Positions 1 to 9,486 of a DNA stretch of 64,000 nucleotides are shown one piece after another (position 1 is the stretch's first letter; each line of letters opens with the position of its first letter). Position numbers and translations under genes: made by a program. A model generated the notes under the pieces. It was not told the DNA's origin. It worked only from the letters and a program-made list of their open reading frames with translations, and ran no database searches. Source of the stretch: Methylobacterium sp. 17Sr1-1 (GTDB taxonomy: Bacteria > Pseudomonadota > Alphaproteobacteria > Rhizobiales > Beijerinckiaceae); NCBI RefSeq assembly GCF_003173775.1, contig NZ_CP029552.1:3961001-4025000 (forward strand). The letters are read 5' to 3'.

Positions 1-1071
1 GAAGCCGGCTGCGAGGTCGTCGGTACCGCCTCGAACGGCCGCATCGCCCTCGACGCCCTCGACCGGGTCCAGCCCGACATCGTGCTCCTCGACATCGAGA
101 TGCCGGAGCTCGATGGCACCCAGGCGCTGCCCCGGATGCTGGCCAAGCGCCCCGGGCTCCAGGTCGTGATGATGTCGACCCTGACGCAACGCAACGCGGA
201 GATCTCGCTCCGCTGCCTGGCGCTCGGTGCGATCGACTACCTGCCCAAGCCCGAGGGCAACCGCGGCGTCACCACCCAGGCGAGTTTCCGCGAGGATCTG
301 GTCCAGAAGATCCGGATGCTCGGGACCGACCTGCGCAACCGGCCGCGGGCGCGCCCGGCCGCGATGCCCGAGCGGCCGGGCCCGGTCGGCCTGCCGGAGC
401 GCCCGGCCATCGCCGCCCCGGCCCCGGCGCCGCGCCCGGCCGCGGCGGCCGTCCCGGTGAGCGTGCGCCCGCGCCCGCTGCGGGTCACGCCGCCGCGCTG
501 CCTGCTCATCGGATCCTCGACCGGCGGCCCGCGGGCAGTCGGGGAGGTGCTCGAGGGCATCGGCGCCGCGACGCTGCGGCGCGTGCCGGTCCTGATCGTC
601 CAGCACATGCCGCCGGTCTTCACCGCGGTCTTCGCCGAGCATCTCGGCGCCCGGATCGGCCTGCCGGCGGCGGAGGCCAAGCACGGCGAGGCGGTGCGCC
701 CGGGCGTCGTCTACGTCGCCCCCGGCGGACGCCACATGGGGCTCACCGGCACCGCCGCCGAGGCGGTGATCCAGCTCAACGACGGTCCGCCGGTCAATTT
801 CTGCCGCCCGGCGGTCGACGTGATGTTCCGCGACGCGGCCGAGGTCTATGGCGCCGCCACCCTGTCGGTGATTCTCACCGGCATGGGCTCGGACGGCACC
901 AAGGGCGCCAAGGCCCTGGTCGATGCCGGCGGGGTCATGCTCGCCCAGGACGAGGCGACCTCGACCGTCTGGGGCATGCCCGGCAGCCTGGTGAAGGCCG
1001 GCTACGCCCACGAGATCCTGCCGCTGCCGGCGATCGGCCCGGCGCTCCGCACCGCCATCGGCGGTCACTGA
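1..1071 (+). CDS. cheB: Chemotaxis response regulator / protein-glutamate methylesterase CheB (5' end cut off)
   Basis: CheB removes methyl groups from chemoreceptor glutamates and resets sensitivity. The open frame runs from the first base of the window, so the first few dozen residues lie outside. The receiver domain is recognisable from the phospho-acceptor motif LLDIEMPELDG. An Ala/Pro-rich linker leads to the C-terminal esterase domain, which shows the three expected active-site motifs: GSSTGG (serine), VQHMPP (histidine) and LTGMGSDG (aspartate). The stop is followed 40 bases later by cheR, so the two form the usual chemotaxis adaptation pair. Nothing in the visible part is broken. Confidence 0.96.
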   Translation, partial: EAGCEVVGTASNGRIALDALDRVQPDIVLLDIEMPELDGTQALPRMLAKRPGLQVVMMSTLTQRNAEISLRCLALGAIDYLPKPEGNRGVTTQASFREDLVQKIRMLGTDLRNRPRARPAAMPERPGPVGLPERPAIAAPAPAPRPAAAAVPVSVRPRPLRVTPPRCLLIGSSTGGPRAVGEVLEGIGAATLRRVPVLIVQHMPPVFTAVFAEHLGARIGLPAAEAKHGEAVRPGVVYVAPGGRHMGLTGTAAEAVIQLNDGPPVNFCRPAVDVMFRDAAEVYGAATLSVILTGMGSDGTKGAKALVDAGGVMLAQDEATSTVWGMPGSLVKAGYAHEILPLPAIGPALRTAIGGH

Positions 1072-1111
1072 TGGATATCCTGCCACGGATCCGGGGGAGG
1101 ATGCCGCGTCG

Positions 1112-2035
1112 ATGACCGAAACCGAGTTCGATTTCCTCCGCCTCTATCTCAAGCAGCGCTCCGGCCTCGCCCTCACGGCGGAGAAGCGCTACCTGGTCGA
1201 GAGCCGCCTGTCGCCGGTCTGCCGGCGCTTCAACCTCGCCGGGCTGACCGAGCTGATCGGCTGCCTGCGGCTCGCCCGCGACGGCGCCATCGAGCGCGCG
1301 GTGGTCGAGGCGATGACCACCAACGAGACCTTCTTCTTCCGCGACCGCACGCCGTTCGACCTGTTTCGCGACGTGCTGCTGCCCGGCGCGCTGACGGCCC
1401 GGGCCGGCCAGCGCCGCCTGCGGATCTGGTGCGCCGCCGCCTCGACCGGCCAGGAGCCGTACTCGCTGGCGATGCTGCTCGCGGAAGCGGCCCCCCGGCT
1501 CGCCGGCTGGCGGGTCGAGATCGTCGCCACCGACCTCTCGACCGAGGTGCTGGAGAAGGCCAGGCTCGGCCTGTACAACCAGTTCGAGGTCCAGCGCGGC
1601 CTGCCCGTGCAGCTGATGCTCAAGCACTTCACGCAGGTGGGCGAGCAGTGGCGCATCGCGGAAGGTCTGCGCCAGATGGTCGATTTCCGCCCGCTCAACC
1701 TGCTGCAGCCGTTCGAGCAGCTCGGCACCTTCGACATCGTCTATTGCCGCAACGTGCTGATCTACTTCGACACGGTGACCAAGGCCGACGTGCTGCGCCG
1801 CATCGCCGACCAGCTCGCCCCCGACGGCGCGGTGCTGCTCGGCGCCGCCGAGACGGTGATCGGCATCACCGAATCGCTGATGCCCGATCCCGAGCATCGC
1901 GGCCTCTACCGGCACGCCAGGGCCGGGACGAGCGCGACGGTCCCGGTGCCGAGCCTGGCGGTGCCGAGCGCCGCGGCACCGACCGCCTCTGTGGCGGCCA
2001 CGGCCGCGGCCGGCCTGCGCTGGGCGACCCGCTGA
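1112..2035 (+). CDS. cheR: Chemotaxis protein-glutamate O-methyltransferase CheR
   Basis: CheR transfers methyl groups from S-adenosylmethionine to chemoreceptor glutamates, opposing CheB. The 307-residue protein has the N-terminal CheR_N helical part, the segment TTNETFFFRD and the SAM-binding motif WCAAASTGQEPYSLA. The later motif VYCRNVLIYF is also typical of the family. The last 35 residues or so are an Ala/Thr/Val-rich tail beyond the catalytic fold. It directly follows cheB and is probably co-transcribed with it. Confidence 0.95.
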   Translation: MTETEFDFLRLYLKQRSGLALTAEKRYLVESRLSPVCRRFNLAGLTELIGCLRLARDGAIERAVVEAMTTNETFFFRDRTPFDLFRDVLLPGALTARAGQRRLRIWCAAASTGQEPYSLAMLLAEAAPRLAGWRVEIVATDLSTEVLEKARLGLYNQFEVQRGLPVQLMLKHFTQVGEQWRIAEGLRQMVDFRPLNLLQPFEQLGTFDIVYCRNVLIYFDTVTKADVLRRIADQLAPDGAVLLGAAETVIGITESLMPDPEHRGLYRHARAGTSATVPVPSLAVPSAAAPTASVAATAAAGLRWATR

Positions 2036-2262
2036 GATCCCAGGGGCAGGGCCGCCTCGCCCGATCTCGTGCGCGAAGAGGGGCCGGCTTCCGCGGGAAG
2101 CCGGCCTTCGGGCGTGCGGCCGTCGTCCGCACCGCCCCACGGCCACAGCCCTGCGCAAGGCGGGCGGAGGAGGATGTTGGCGATCCCGGGCGAGGCCCCC
2201 AAAGCCCGGTGCCTGACATCCTGCAAGCTTCGGAGACTTTGCGGTCTCTTCACCTGAAGTGA

Positions 2263-2424
2263 AACCCTCAGGGTCATCCCGGGACCCGGCGCAGCCGAGA
2301 ACCCGGGATCCATGACCGCTCACGACTCAGGAAGAGGTGGAACGCGATCCGCCTCGTTCGTCGACCTCGGCGATTATGGCTCCCGGGGTCCGCTCCGCGG
2401 CCCCGGAATGACGCGGAGGGTCTG
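2263..2424. repeat. Paired palindromic dispersed repeat (family 1, copy 1)
   Basis: Two imperfect arms of about 45 bases face each other across a central spacer. The left arm contains GTCATCCCGGGACC and GAACCCGGGATCCAT; the right arm contains CTCCCGGGGTCCGC and CCCCGGAATGACGC. The same architecture recurs near 12.97, 20.46, 58.96 and 60.77 kb. It lies between the convergent cheR and ctrA genes. Apart from this element I see no gene between cheR and the ctrA terminator. It resembles REP/BIME-type elements. Confidence 0.8.
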
Positions 2425-2555
2425 AAGAGCGTCTGCGGAATCTGATCCGTTGGACAACCTGGACGAAATCCCGCAGCCGGCCGGGTGCGATCACGACCGT
2501 CATGCCCGGCCTGTGCGTCGTCCGTCGACCGCTCGACAAACCCTCCACCCACCAA

Positions 2556-2585
2556 CGAAAAAACCCCGCCGGAGCGGGGTTCTTT
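2556..2585 (-). terminator. Rho-independent terminator of ctrA
   Basis: Read on the minus strand, a perfect 8-bp stem (AACCCCGC / GCGGGGTT) with a 4-base loop is followed by a run of six T residues. It sits about 27 bases after the ctrA stop, the expected place for its terminator. Confidence 0.88.
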
Positions 2586-2611
2586 CGTCCGTCCGGCCCG
2601 AGGGCCGGTCG

Positions 2612-3313
2612 TCAGACCGCGATACGGTCCTCGTCCTCGGTCGGCTCGCGCAGCACGTAGCCGCGGCCCCACACCGTCTCGATGTAGTTCTTGCCGTGGC
2701 TGGCATTCGCCAGCTTCTTGCGCAGCTTGCAGATGAACACGTCGATGATCTTCAGCTCGGGCTCGTCCATGCCGCCGTAGAGATGGTTCAGGAACATCTC
2801 CTTGGTGAGCGTGGTGCCCTTGCGCAGGCTGAGGAGCTCCAGCATCTGGTACTCCTTGCCGGTGAGGTGCACCCGGGCGCTCGCCACCTCGACCGTCTTC
2901 TGGTCGAGGTTCACGACCAGGTCGCCGGTGGTGATCACCGACTGCGCGTGGCCCTTCGACCGGCGCACGATCGCGTGGATTCTCGCGACCAGTTCATCTT
3001 TGTGGAAAGGTTTGGTGAGGTAATCATCGGCGCCGAAGCCGAGGCCCTTCACCTTGTCCTCGATCCCGGCCATGCCGGAGAGGATCAGGATCGGGGTCTT
3101 GACCTTCGCCACCCGCAGCGAGCGCAGAACCTCGTAGCCCGACATGTCGGGCAGGTTCAGGTCGAGCAGAATGATGTCGTAGTCGTACAGCTTGCCGAGA
3201 TCGACACCCTCCTCGCCGAGGTCGGTCGTATAGGTGTTGAAGTTCTCGGACTTGAGCATCAACTCGATGCTCTGCGCCGTCGCGCTGTCGTCCTCGATCA
3301 GAAGTACCCGCAT
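2612..3313 (-). CDS. ctrA: Cell-cycle master response regulator CtrA
   Basis: CtrA is the essential OmpR-type regulator of cell cycle, flagellar and chemotaxis genes in alphaproteobacteria. The 233-residue product has a receiver domain with the acidic pocket ED at residues 7-9 and the phospho-acceptor Asp51 in [11 protein letters not shown]. The C-terminal winged-helix DNA-binding domain contains the very conserved [17 protein letters not shown] and [13 protein letters not shown] segments. I start at MRVLLIEDD rather than nine codons upstream because all receiver domains of this family begin there. The C-terminus ends IAV and not in the Ala-Ala degron of Caulobacter CtrA. It lies divergent from fliI, and cpdR, which controls CtrA proteolysis in Caulobacter, is also in this window. 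Confidence 0.96.
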   Translation of the reverse strand: MRVLLIEDDSATAQSIELMLKSENFNTYTTDLGEEGVDLGKLYDYDIILLDLNLPDMSGYEVLRSLRVAKVKTPILILSGMAGIEDKVKGLGFGADDYLTKPFHKDELVARIHAIVRRSKGHAQSVITTGDLVVNLDQKTVEVASARVHLTGKEYQMLELLSLRKGTTLTKEMFLNHLYGGMDEPELKIIDVFICKLRKKLANASHGKNYIETVWGRGYVLREPTEDEDRIAV

Positions 3314-3757
3314 CTCAGGTCCCCAAGCCCTGGCCCTCAAGGGTTAAGGCAAGCCCCCGCCGCCCGTCTCCCACCGGCCCGTGGGGGACGCCCGTTATCT
3401 TCCGAACCGCGACGCTATGCCCGAACGGTTAACAAACCCTGTTCCTGTCCCGCAAGCGGTTAGGAAACCGCCGACGGTCCGGACGCTTGCGGGTTGGCGT
3501 TCCGTTCCGGCCGAATCGCGGTAGCATACCTGCATCGCGCTCCTGCCGGGCCGCCTAAATGACTCGCATCATTGAGGCCCGCCCCTGATGTTGCGCCCGC
3601 GCCACGCCCCCGGAGAACCTCCGGGCACCCGAAGCGGATCCCATCTGCCTCAGTGTTAAGGAGAGGGGTAAATGGATCGTTGATGGAATCCGGCAATGGC
3701 AGCGTCACGGTTCGGGAAACCGCCTCGTATCAACAGGATGGTGCCGGGAGAGGGTTT
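3314..3757. promoter_or_regulatory. Divergent ctrA / fliI control region
   Basis: This 444-base spacer carries the ctrA promoter region and the fliI leader. TTAAC at 3429-3433 and TTAAG at 3656-3660 resemble CtrA half sites, but I find no full TTAA-N7-TTAA box. GANTC (CcrM-type) sites occur at 3513-3517 and 3561-3565. A strong ribosome-binding site (AAGGAGAGG, 3659-3667) is followed by a four-codon mini-ORF, ATG GAT CGT TGA, at 3672. Its stop overlaps an ATG at 3683 that is in frame with fliI. Confidence 0.5.
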
Positions 3758-5110
3758 ATGAGCGGGTCCGCGGCCGGGGGGGGGCGTTTCGAGGTCGCCC
3801 ACGCGGCGCTCGCCGGCATCGAGGAGGTCGAGACCTTCGGCCGGGTGGTGGCGGTGCGCGGCCTCCTGATCGAGGTCGCCGGCCCGGTGGCGGCGATGCG
3901 GCTCGGCGGCCGTCTCGATGTCGTGGTGAACGAGGCCGCGGGCACCGCCGTGCCCTGCGAGATCATCGGCTTCTCCGGGCCCCACGCCCTGGCGATGCCG
4001 TTCGGCTCGCTCCAGGGGGTGCGCCGCGGCTGCCCGGCCCGGGTGCGGGCGGAGGGCGCGGGCGCGATCCGCCCGAGCCGCGCCTGGCTCGGCCGCGTCG
4101 TCGACGCGCTGGGCCGCCCGATCGACGGCAAGGGGCCGCTGCCGCCGGGGCCCGCGGCGTACGGCCTCCAGGCCGATCCGCCGCCCGCCCATGCCCGCCG
4201 CCGGGTCGGCCCGCCCCTCGACCTCGGGGTCCGCTGCATCAACACCTTCCTGACGATGTGCGCCGGCCAGCGCATGGGCATCTTCGCCGGCTCCGGCGTC
4301 GGCAAGTCGGTGCTGCTCTCGATGCTGGCGCGCTACACCGCCGCCGACGTCGCGGTGATCGGCCTCGTCGGCGAGCGCGGTCGCGAGGTGCAGGAATTCC
4401 TCCAGGACGACCTCGGGGAGGAGGGCCTCGCCCGCTCCGTCGTGGTGGTCGCCACCTCCGACGAGCCGGCCTTGATGCGCCGCAACGCCGCCTACGTCAC
4501 CTTCGCCCTCGCCGAGTATTTTCGCGATTGCGGCGCGCAGGTCCTGTGCATGGTCGATTCGATCACCCGCTTCGCCATGGCCCAGCGCGACATCGGGCTC
4601 GCCGCCGGCGAGCCGCCGACCGCCAAGGGCTACACGCCGACCGTCTTCTCCGAATTGCCGCGCCTGCTCGAGCGGGCAGGGCCCGGGACCGGCGAGGGGG
4701 CGATCACCGGCCTGTTCACCGTGCTGGTCGAGGGCGACGACCACAACGAGCCGGTGGCGGACGCGGTGCGGGGCATCCTCGACGGGCACATCGTGATGGA
4801 GCGGGCCATCGCCGAGCGCGGGCGCTACCCGGCGATCAACGTGCTGCGCTCGGTCTCCCGCACCATGCCGCGGGCCTGCGACCCGGATTTCCTTCCCGTG
4901 GTGCGCCGCGCCCGCCGGGTGCTCTCGACCTATGCCGACATGGAGGAGCTGATCCGGCTCGGCGCCTACCGCCCGGGCAGCTCGCCGGAAGTCGACGAGG
5001 CGATCGGCCTGATGCCGGATCTGGAGGCTTTTCTGGGGCAGGGTAAGGAAGAAGCAACCTCCATCCGCGAGGGTTACGAACGCCTCGCCGCGATCGTCGG
5101 CGGGCCGTGA
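3758..5110 (+). CDS. fliI: Flagellum-specific ATP synthase / export ATPase FliI
   Basis: FliI is the cytoplasmic hexameric ATPase that drives flagellar type III export, resembling F1-ATPase beta. The chosen start gives 450 residues, the normal family length. The Walker A motif GSGVGKS is near residue 177 and the Walker B segment LCMVDS near residue 262; [16 protein letters not shown] is also typical. Two longer starts exist, at 3572 and 3683. I prefer 3758 because GGGAGAGG lies directly upstream and codons 3683-3757 lack the G/C third-position bias of the rest. The ATG at 3683 remains possible because it overlaps the stop of an upstream mini-ORF. fliJ follows 92 bases later. Confidence 0.93.
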   Translation: MSGSAAGGGRFEVAHAALAGIEEVETFGRVVAVRGLLIEVAGPVAAMRLGGRLDVVVNEAAGTAVPCEIIGFSGPHALAMPFGSLQGVRRGCPARVRAEGAGAIRPSRAWLGRVVDALGRPIDGKGPLPPGPAAYGLQADPPPAHARRRVGPPLDLGVRCINTFLTMCAGQRMGIFAGSGVGKSVLLSMLARYTAADVAVIGLVGERGREVQEFLQDDLGEEGLARSVVVVATSDEPALMRRNAAYVTFALAEYFRDCGAQVLCMVDSITRFAMAQRDIGLAAGEPPTAKGYTPTVFSELPRLLERAGPGTGEGAITGLFTVLVEGDDHNEPVADAVRGILDGHIVMERAIAERGRYPAINVLRSVSRTMPRACDPDFLPVVRRARRVLSTYADMEELIRLGAYRPGSSPEVDEAIGLMPDLEAFLGQGKEEATSIREGYERLAAIVGGP

Positions 5111-5202
5111 GGGCCGGTCGCGCGGTCCGCCGACGCGGCCGCGTGACGGCGCGTGGCGGGCTCACAGCTCGGCCGCAAGCCGCTGTCGGGAGTAGAGTAC
5201 CA

Positions 5203-5610
5203 ATGAAGTCGCGGGACACGCTCATCCGGCTGCGCCGCTTCCAGGCCGACGAGAAGCGCCGCAAAGTCGCGCAAATCGAGGCGATGATCGCCGATTTCGC
5301 CCGTATGGCCGCCGATCTCGACCGCGAGATCGGCCAGGAGGAGCAGCGGGCCGGGATCTCCGATCCGGCCCATTTCGCCTACCCGACCTATGCCCGCGCG
5401 GCCGCGCAGCGCCGCGACAACATCCGCCGCTCGGCCGAGGACCTCGACGTCCAGCTCGCCGCCGCGAAGGCGGCGCTCGCCGAGGCCTTCGAGGAATTGA
5501 AGAAGGTCGAGATCCTCGATGACCGCGAGCGCTCGGGCGAGCGCGCCGCCGAGAACGCCCGCGACCAAGCCAGCATGGACGCGATCGGCCTGGGCCGCGC
5601 CCGGGGCTGA
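5203..5610 (+). CDS. fliJ: Flagellar export chaperone FliJ
   Basis: FliJ is the small coiled-coil stalk protein that works with FliI and FlhA in flagellar export. The 135-residue product starts MKSRDTLIRLRRF and is almost wholly charged helix with heptad-like patterns (ADEKRRKVAQIEAMI, EDLDVQLAAAKAAL). Its length and composition match FliJ. I begin at the internal ATG after GGGAG, because the 32 upstream codons are Arg-rich and look non-coding. Position directly after fliI supports the call. Confidence 0.88.
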   Translation: MKSRDTLIRLRRFQADEKRRKVAQIEAMIADFARMAADLDREIGQEEQRAGISDPAHFAYPTYARAAAQRRDNIRRSAEDLDVQLAAAKAALAEAFEELKKVEILDDRERSGERAAENARDQASMDAIGLGRARG

Positions 5611-5614
5611 CGAA

Positions 5615-6229
5615 TTACCCCGCCAACAGGGGGATCTGCCCGGCAGCCATGCGGGGCAGGTCGCCGGTGAGCCGCGGATCCGGCGCGACCTCGATCGCTC
5701 GTGCGTAAGCGCGGAAGCCGGAGCGGCGGTAGAAATCGACCGCACCGGGATGGTCGAGGGTGCAGGTATGCACCCAGAACCGGTCGATCGGCCGCGAGAA
5801 CGCCCGGGCCACGGCCTCGTCCATCAGCCGCCGCCCGAAGCCCCGGCCGACCGCCCCCGGCACGAGGCCGAAATAGGCGAGCTGCACCTCTCCCGGCCGG
5901 CGCCGGTCGAGCTCGAGAAGGCCGATATCGCCGTCCTCCCCGACGAGGGCCAGGGTCTCGACGTCCGGATCACCCAGGATTGCCGACAGCGCGTCGTCGC
6001 TCATCCGGGCCCGGCCGAACCACAGCCAGGGCGTCCCGATCGCCGCGTAGAGCGCCCGGTAGCGGGCGACATCCGCGCCGATCGCCGCGAGCCGCACGGG
6101 CTCGCGCGGTCCCGGGGGAGGGGGCTCGCGCATCTCCAGGTAGGTCACCACGGCGGCGACGTGGGTCGGCGGCAGAGCGGTGTAGCCGTCGAGGTTCAGG
6201 CGCGGTCCGTCGGTCGGGTGGTCGCTCAC
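5615..6229 (-). CDS. GNAT-family N-acetyltransferase
   Basis: This 204-residue protein should transfer an acetyl group from acetyl-CoA to an amine; the substrate is unknown. The GNAT core includes the beta-4 strand VQLAYFGLVP and the acetyl-CoA binding turn GRGFGRRLMDEAV. The late segment HPGAVDFYRRSGF is also typical. A Pro-rich stretch (EPPPPGPREP) near residue 35 is unusual. The gene converges on fliJ with a 4-base gap and shows no link to flagellar function. Confidence 0.85.
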   Translation of the reverse strand: MSDHPTDGPRLNLDGYTALPPTHVAAVVTYLEMREPPPPGPREPVRLAAIGADVARYRALYAAIGTPWLWFGRARMSDDALSAILGDPDVETLALVGEDGDIGLLELDRRRPGEVQLAYFGLVPGAVGRGFGRRLMDEAVARAFSRPIDRFWVHTCTLDHPGAVDFYRRSGFRAYARAIEVAPDPRLTGDLPRMAAGQIPLLAG

Positions 6230-6412
6230 GGCGCGGATGTCTCCTGTCGGGAGGGCGGGCCCCGAGGGGGCCGGGCCGTTTCCCTTGTGTCAAGCTTTCC
6301 CGTGCCACGCTGTCGCGATGCAGGCTCCGCACCGTCCGGACGACTGGCCGAACGGGGCTTGGCCATTAGATGACGAATCGGGCCGGCCGCCGGACCGTTG
6401 AGAGGCACGACC

Positions 6413-7300
6413 ATGCACGACGCCCACGCGCGGGACCGGCGCCGCTTCACGGTCGTCACCGAACCGCGCGCGCAAGTCACACGGCGCATGATCGAGCGCG
6501 GCGACGGACCCGCCCTCGAATGGATCGAGGCCGAGCCCGCCGGCGAGCCCCGCGGCGCGCCGCTCCTGTTCGTGCACGGCGCCTTCGGGGGCGCCTGGAT
6601 GTTCGAGGAGATCTTCCTGCCCCACCTCGCCCGGCGCGGCCGCCGCGCGGCGGCGGTCAGCCTGCGCGGCCACGGCCGCAGCGGGGGCGGGCGCGACCTG
6701 CGCGCCGCCTCGCTCGCCGATTACCTCGCCGACCTGACGCTCGCCCTGGCGCAGTGGGACGAGCCGCCGGTACTGGTCGGGCACTCGCTCGGCGGATTGC
6801 TGGCCCAGCGCGTCCTCGGCCACGTGCCACTGCGCGGCCTCGTCCTGATGGCCTCCCTGCCGCCGGAGGGCCTCGGCCTCGTCGGCCCGCGCATCGCGAT
6901 GACCGATGCGGGCTTCTGGGTCGAGGCGCTGGCAGGCTCGCTCCTGCCCGGCCGCGAGCCGGCGGTGGCGCTCGCGCGGCACTGGCTGTTCTCGGAGGGC
7001 CTGCCGCTGGAGCGGGCGCAGAACTACGCCGCCCGGATGTCGGCCGAGAGCCCGGTGGCGCTCGCCGAGGCCCACGTGCCGGTCCTGCCGCTCTCGGCGG
7101 CCTTCGCGGGCGTGCCGGCCCTGGTCCTCGGCGGCGCCGACGACCGCATGATCTGGCCGGCGACGACGTGGCGCACCGCGCTCTATCACGGCGCTCAGCA
7201 CCGCACCGTGCCGGGCATCGCCCACTTCCTGCAGCTCGATCTCGGCTCGGAGGGCGTCGCCCGCCTGCTCCTCGACTGGCTCGACGCCAGAGGGGCCTGA
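6413..7300 (+). CDS. Alpha/beta-fold hydrolase
   Basis: The 295-residue protein has the canonical alpha/beta hydrolase layout. LFVHGAFGGAW is the HG oxyanion motif, VGHSLGGLLA is the nucleophile elbow with the catalytic serine, GGADDRMIW carries the likely catalytic acid, and GIAHFLQLD carries the histidine. Substrate cannot be assigned; esterase, lipase or haloperoxidase-like enzymes are all possible. I use the ATG preceded by GAGAGG rather than a TTG 15 bases earlier. There is no signal peptide, so it is probably cytoplasmic. Confidence 0.88.
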   Translation: MHDAHARDRRRFTVVTEPRAQVTRRMIERGDGPALEWIEAEPAGEPRGAPLLFVHGAFGGAWMFEEIFLPHLARRGRRAAAVSLRGHGRSGGGRDLRAASLADYLADLTLALAQWDEPPVLVGHSLGGLLAQRVLGHVPLRGLVLMASLPPEGLGLVGPRIAMTDAGFWVEALAGSLLPGREPAVALARHWLFSEGLPLERAQNYAARMSAESPVALAEAHVPVLPLSAAFAGVPALVLGGADDRMIWPATTWRTALYHGAQHRTVPGIAHFLQLDLGSEGVARLLLDWLDARGA

Positions 7301-7477
7301 ACGGGAGAGCCTAAACGGGGCCCGCGGACCGGCGCGCCCCGGCCGGTAGCATCGCGGAAGCGGCACGAAACCGTCACGATCCCATGAAAGGAGGGGCCCG
7401 CCGCGACGGGCCGTCCTTGCGGTCGCCCGCAGGGTCGGGCAGAAGCGCGCGCGAGAATTGGGGACGCGACGACCGCG

Positions 7478-8527
7478 ATGAAGAAGATCAAGGATTTCAT
7501 CTGGCCGGTCATCGGCCTCGGGGCCGTCGTGGTCTCGGTCTACCTGCTGTGGCACCTGCTGAAGGGCCTGTCCTTCGCCGACGTGAAGGCGAGCCTGGCG
7601 GCGATCCCGCCGCACCGCTACGCCCTGGCGGTCCTCTCGACCCTGGTCGCCTACGGCGCGCTCGCCTGGTACGACCGGATCGCGCTCCTGCATCTCGGCG
7701 TGAAGGGCATCTCCTGGCTCTTCGTGTCGGTCTGCTCCTTCACCACCTACGCGCTGTCGCACAATATCGGCGCCTCGGTGTTCTCCGGCGCCGTGGTGCG
7801 CTACCGCGCCTACACGTCGAAGGGGCTCTCGCCCGCCCAGGTGGCGGTGCTGGTGGCGCTCTGCTCCTTCACCTTCGGCCTCGGCACGGCATTCCTCGGC
7901 GGCCTGGTGCTGGTGCTGGAGCCCGAGCTGCTGCAGCGCGTCGCGAGCCTGCTGCCGCCGGTGCTCGCGAGCCCGACCACGGCCCGCCTCGTCGGCTTCG
8001 GCCTGCTCGGCTTCGTCGCCCTCTACGTCATCGGCTCGATCCTGCACTTCCGGCCGCTGCACATCCGCTCGTTCAAGATCGAGTATCCGCGCCCCAACAT
8101 CATGGGCCGCCAGCTGATCGCCGCGCCGCTCGAGCTGCTGGGCGCTGCCGGCATCATCTACTTCGCCCTGCCCGAGGTCGGGAATCCGGGCTTCCTCGTG
8201 GTGCTCGCGGTGTTCCTCGCCTCGTTCTCGGTGGCGCTGGTCTCCAACGCGCCGGGCGGCATCGGGGTGTTCGAGCTCGTCTTCATCACGGCGATGCCGG
8301 ACCTGCCGAAGACCGACGTGCTCGCCGCCGTCCTGATCTTCCGCCTGTTCTACCTGCTCGTGCCCTTCGCCCTGGCGATCGGCGTGGTGCTGCTGTTCGA
8401 GCGCGGCCGCCTCGCCGACGCGCTGCGCAACAAGGCGAAGTCGCCGGCCACCGTGCCGCCGCCGCCGGTCGACGGCCCCGGCATCACCCCTGACCTGCGC
8501 GACGTTCCGGTGCGCAAGGCGGTATGA
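7478..8527 (+). CDS. UPF0104 / YbhN-type multi-span membrane protein (lysylphosphatidylglycerol synthase TM-domain family)
   Basis: The 349-residue protein is predicted to span the inner membrane several times; hydrophobic stretches include VIGLGAVVVSVYLLWHLL, FVALYVIGSIL and LLVPFALAIGVVLLF. Segments such as SHNIGASVFSGAVVRYR and SNAPGGIGVFELVF are typical of the YbhN/AglD family, whose members flip or modify lipids. The aminoacyl-transfer domain of MprF is absent. The next gene overlaps by 4 bases (ATGA), so the two are translationally coupled. Exact function is unknown. Confidence 0.85.
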   Translation: MKKIKDFIWPVIGLGAVVVSVYLLWHLLKGLSFADVKASLAAIPPHRYALAVLSTLVAYGALAWYDRIALLHLGVKGISWLFVSVCSFTTYALSHNIGASVFSGAVVRYRAYTSKGLSPAQVAVLVALCSFTFGLGTAFLGGLVLVLEPELLQRVASLLPPVLASPTTARLVGFGLLGFVALYVIGSILHFRPLHIRSFKIEYPRPNIMGRQLIAAPLELLGAAGIIYFALPEVGNPGFLVVLAVFLASFSVALVSNAPGGIGVFELVFITAMPDLPKTDVLAAVLIFRLFYLLVPFALAIGVVLLFERGRLADALRNKAKSPATVPPPPVDGPGITPDLRDVPVRKAV

Positions 8528-9369
8528 GCCGCACCCGCCTGCGCCGCGCCGGGCTCGGTCTCCGCGCCCTGCTCGGCCTGCCGGCGGGCGGTTTCCTGAT
8601 CCCGTACCGGCATGCCGGTACGGCGCGGGCGGAGGGCTACCCGGCCCTCCGCCCGATCTTTTTGAGGGCCGAGCCCGCATTCCGGGCGGTCCTGGCGGCG
8701 ATCGAAGCGCATGCCCCCGATCTCGACCGCATCGCCGCCGGCGGTCCGAGCCTCATCGGCGAGCGGCCGGCGCGCTTCGCCCAGGACTGGTTCCCGCGCC
8801 TCGACGCCGCCGCTGCCTATGCCCTGGTGCGGCGCGAGCGGCCCCGCCGCATCGTCGAGATCGGCTCGGGCCACTCGACCCGCTTCCTCGCGCAAGCCGT
8901 CCGCGACGGCGGCCTCTCGACCGCGATCACCTGCATCGACCCGGAGCCCCGCGCGCCGCTCGCCGGCCTCGGCCTGCGCCACGAGGCGCGCCTGTTCGGG
9001 CCGGCGGATGCGGAGGCGGCGGCGGCGCTCGAACCCGGCGACGTGCTGTTCATCGATTCGAGCCACGTCGCGATGCCGGGGACCGACGTCGACCGTCTCC
9101 TCCTCGACGTGCTGCCGCGTCTCGCCTCCGGCGTGCTCGTGCACCTGCACGACATCTTCCTGCCGGACGCCTATCCCGACGCGTGGGCCTGGCGCGGCTA
9201 CAACGAGCAAGTGCCGGTCGGCACGCTGCTCCAGGGCGGCGCCTACGCCCCGCTCTTCGCCAGCCGCTACGTGGCGATCCGGACCGGCTGGCCCCTCGAC
9301 GGCGTCCTCGCGCGGCTGCCCCTGCCGCCGGGAGCCTTCGAGACCAGCCTGTGGCTGCGCAAGGCGTGA
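8524..9369 (+). CDS. Class I SAM-dependent methyltransferase (Methyltransf_24-like)
   Basis: This 281-residue protein has the Rossmann glycine motif VEIGSGHSTRFLAQAV (near residues 115-130). A later acidic strand reads DVLFIDSSHV, followed by LHDIFLPDAYP. That order matches class I methyltransferases of the Methyltransf_24 type, several of which act on sugars or peptides. It overlaps the upstream membrane-protein gene and is probably made with it. The pair may modify an envelope lipid or glycan, but this is inference from context only. Confidence 0.82.
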   Translation: MSRTRLRRAGLGLRALLGLPAGGFLIPYRHAGTARAEGYPALRPIFLRAEPAFRAVLAAIEAHAPDLDRIAAGGPSLIGERPARFAQDWFPRLDAAAAYALVRRERPRRIVEIGSGHSTRFLAQAVRDGGLSTAITCIDPEPRAPLAGLGLRHEARLFGPADAEAAAALEPGDVLFIDSSHVAMPGTDVDRLLLDVLPRLASGVLVHLHDIFLPDAYPDAWAWRGYNEQVPVGTLLQGGAYAPLFASRYVAIRTGWPLDGVLARLPLPPGAFETSLWLRKA

Positions 9370-9486
9370 GATTTTCAGTCGAATCGCTCGAATGCCACCA
9401 ATCGGGTGTGATGCCGGATTAACGCCGGACGCCCATCGTGGTCCCCGCATCCGGCCTGACGTCGCGGCCGCGAGGGGGATACGGGC

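Noticed and set aside
3314..3757. Full CtrA binding box (TTAA-N7-TTAA)
   Set aside because: Only isolated half sites are present at the right spacing; I cannot support a full box.
6290..8680. 796-codon minus-strand open frame
   Set aside because: It is antisense to the hydrolase and YbhN genes. Its Arg/Glu/His/Gln-rich content has no domain pattern; it is a GC-rich shadow.
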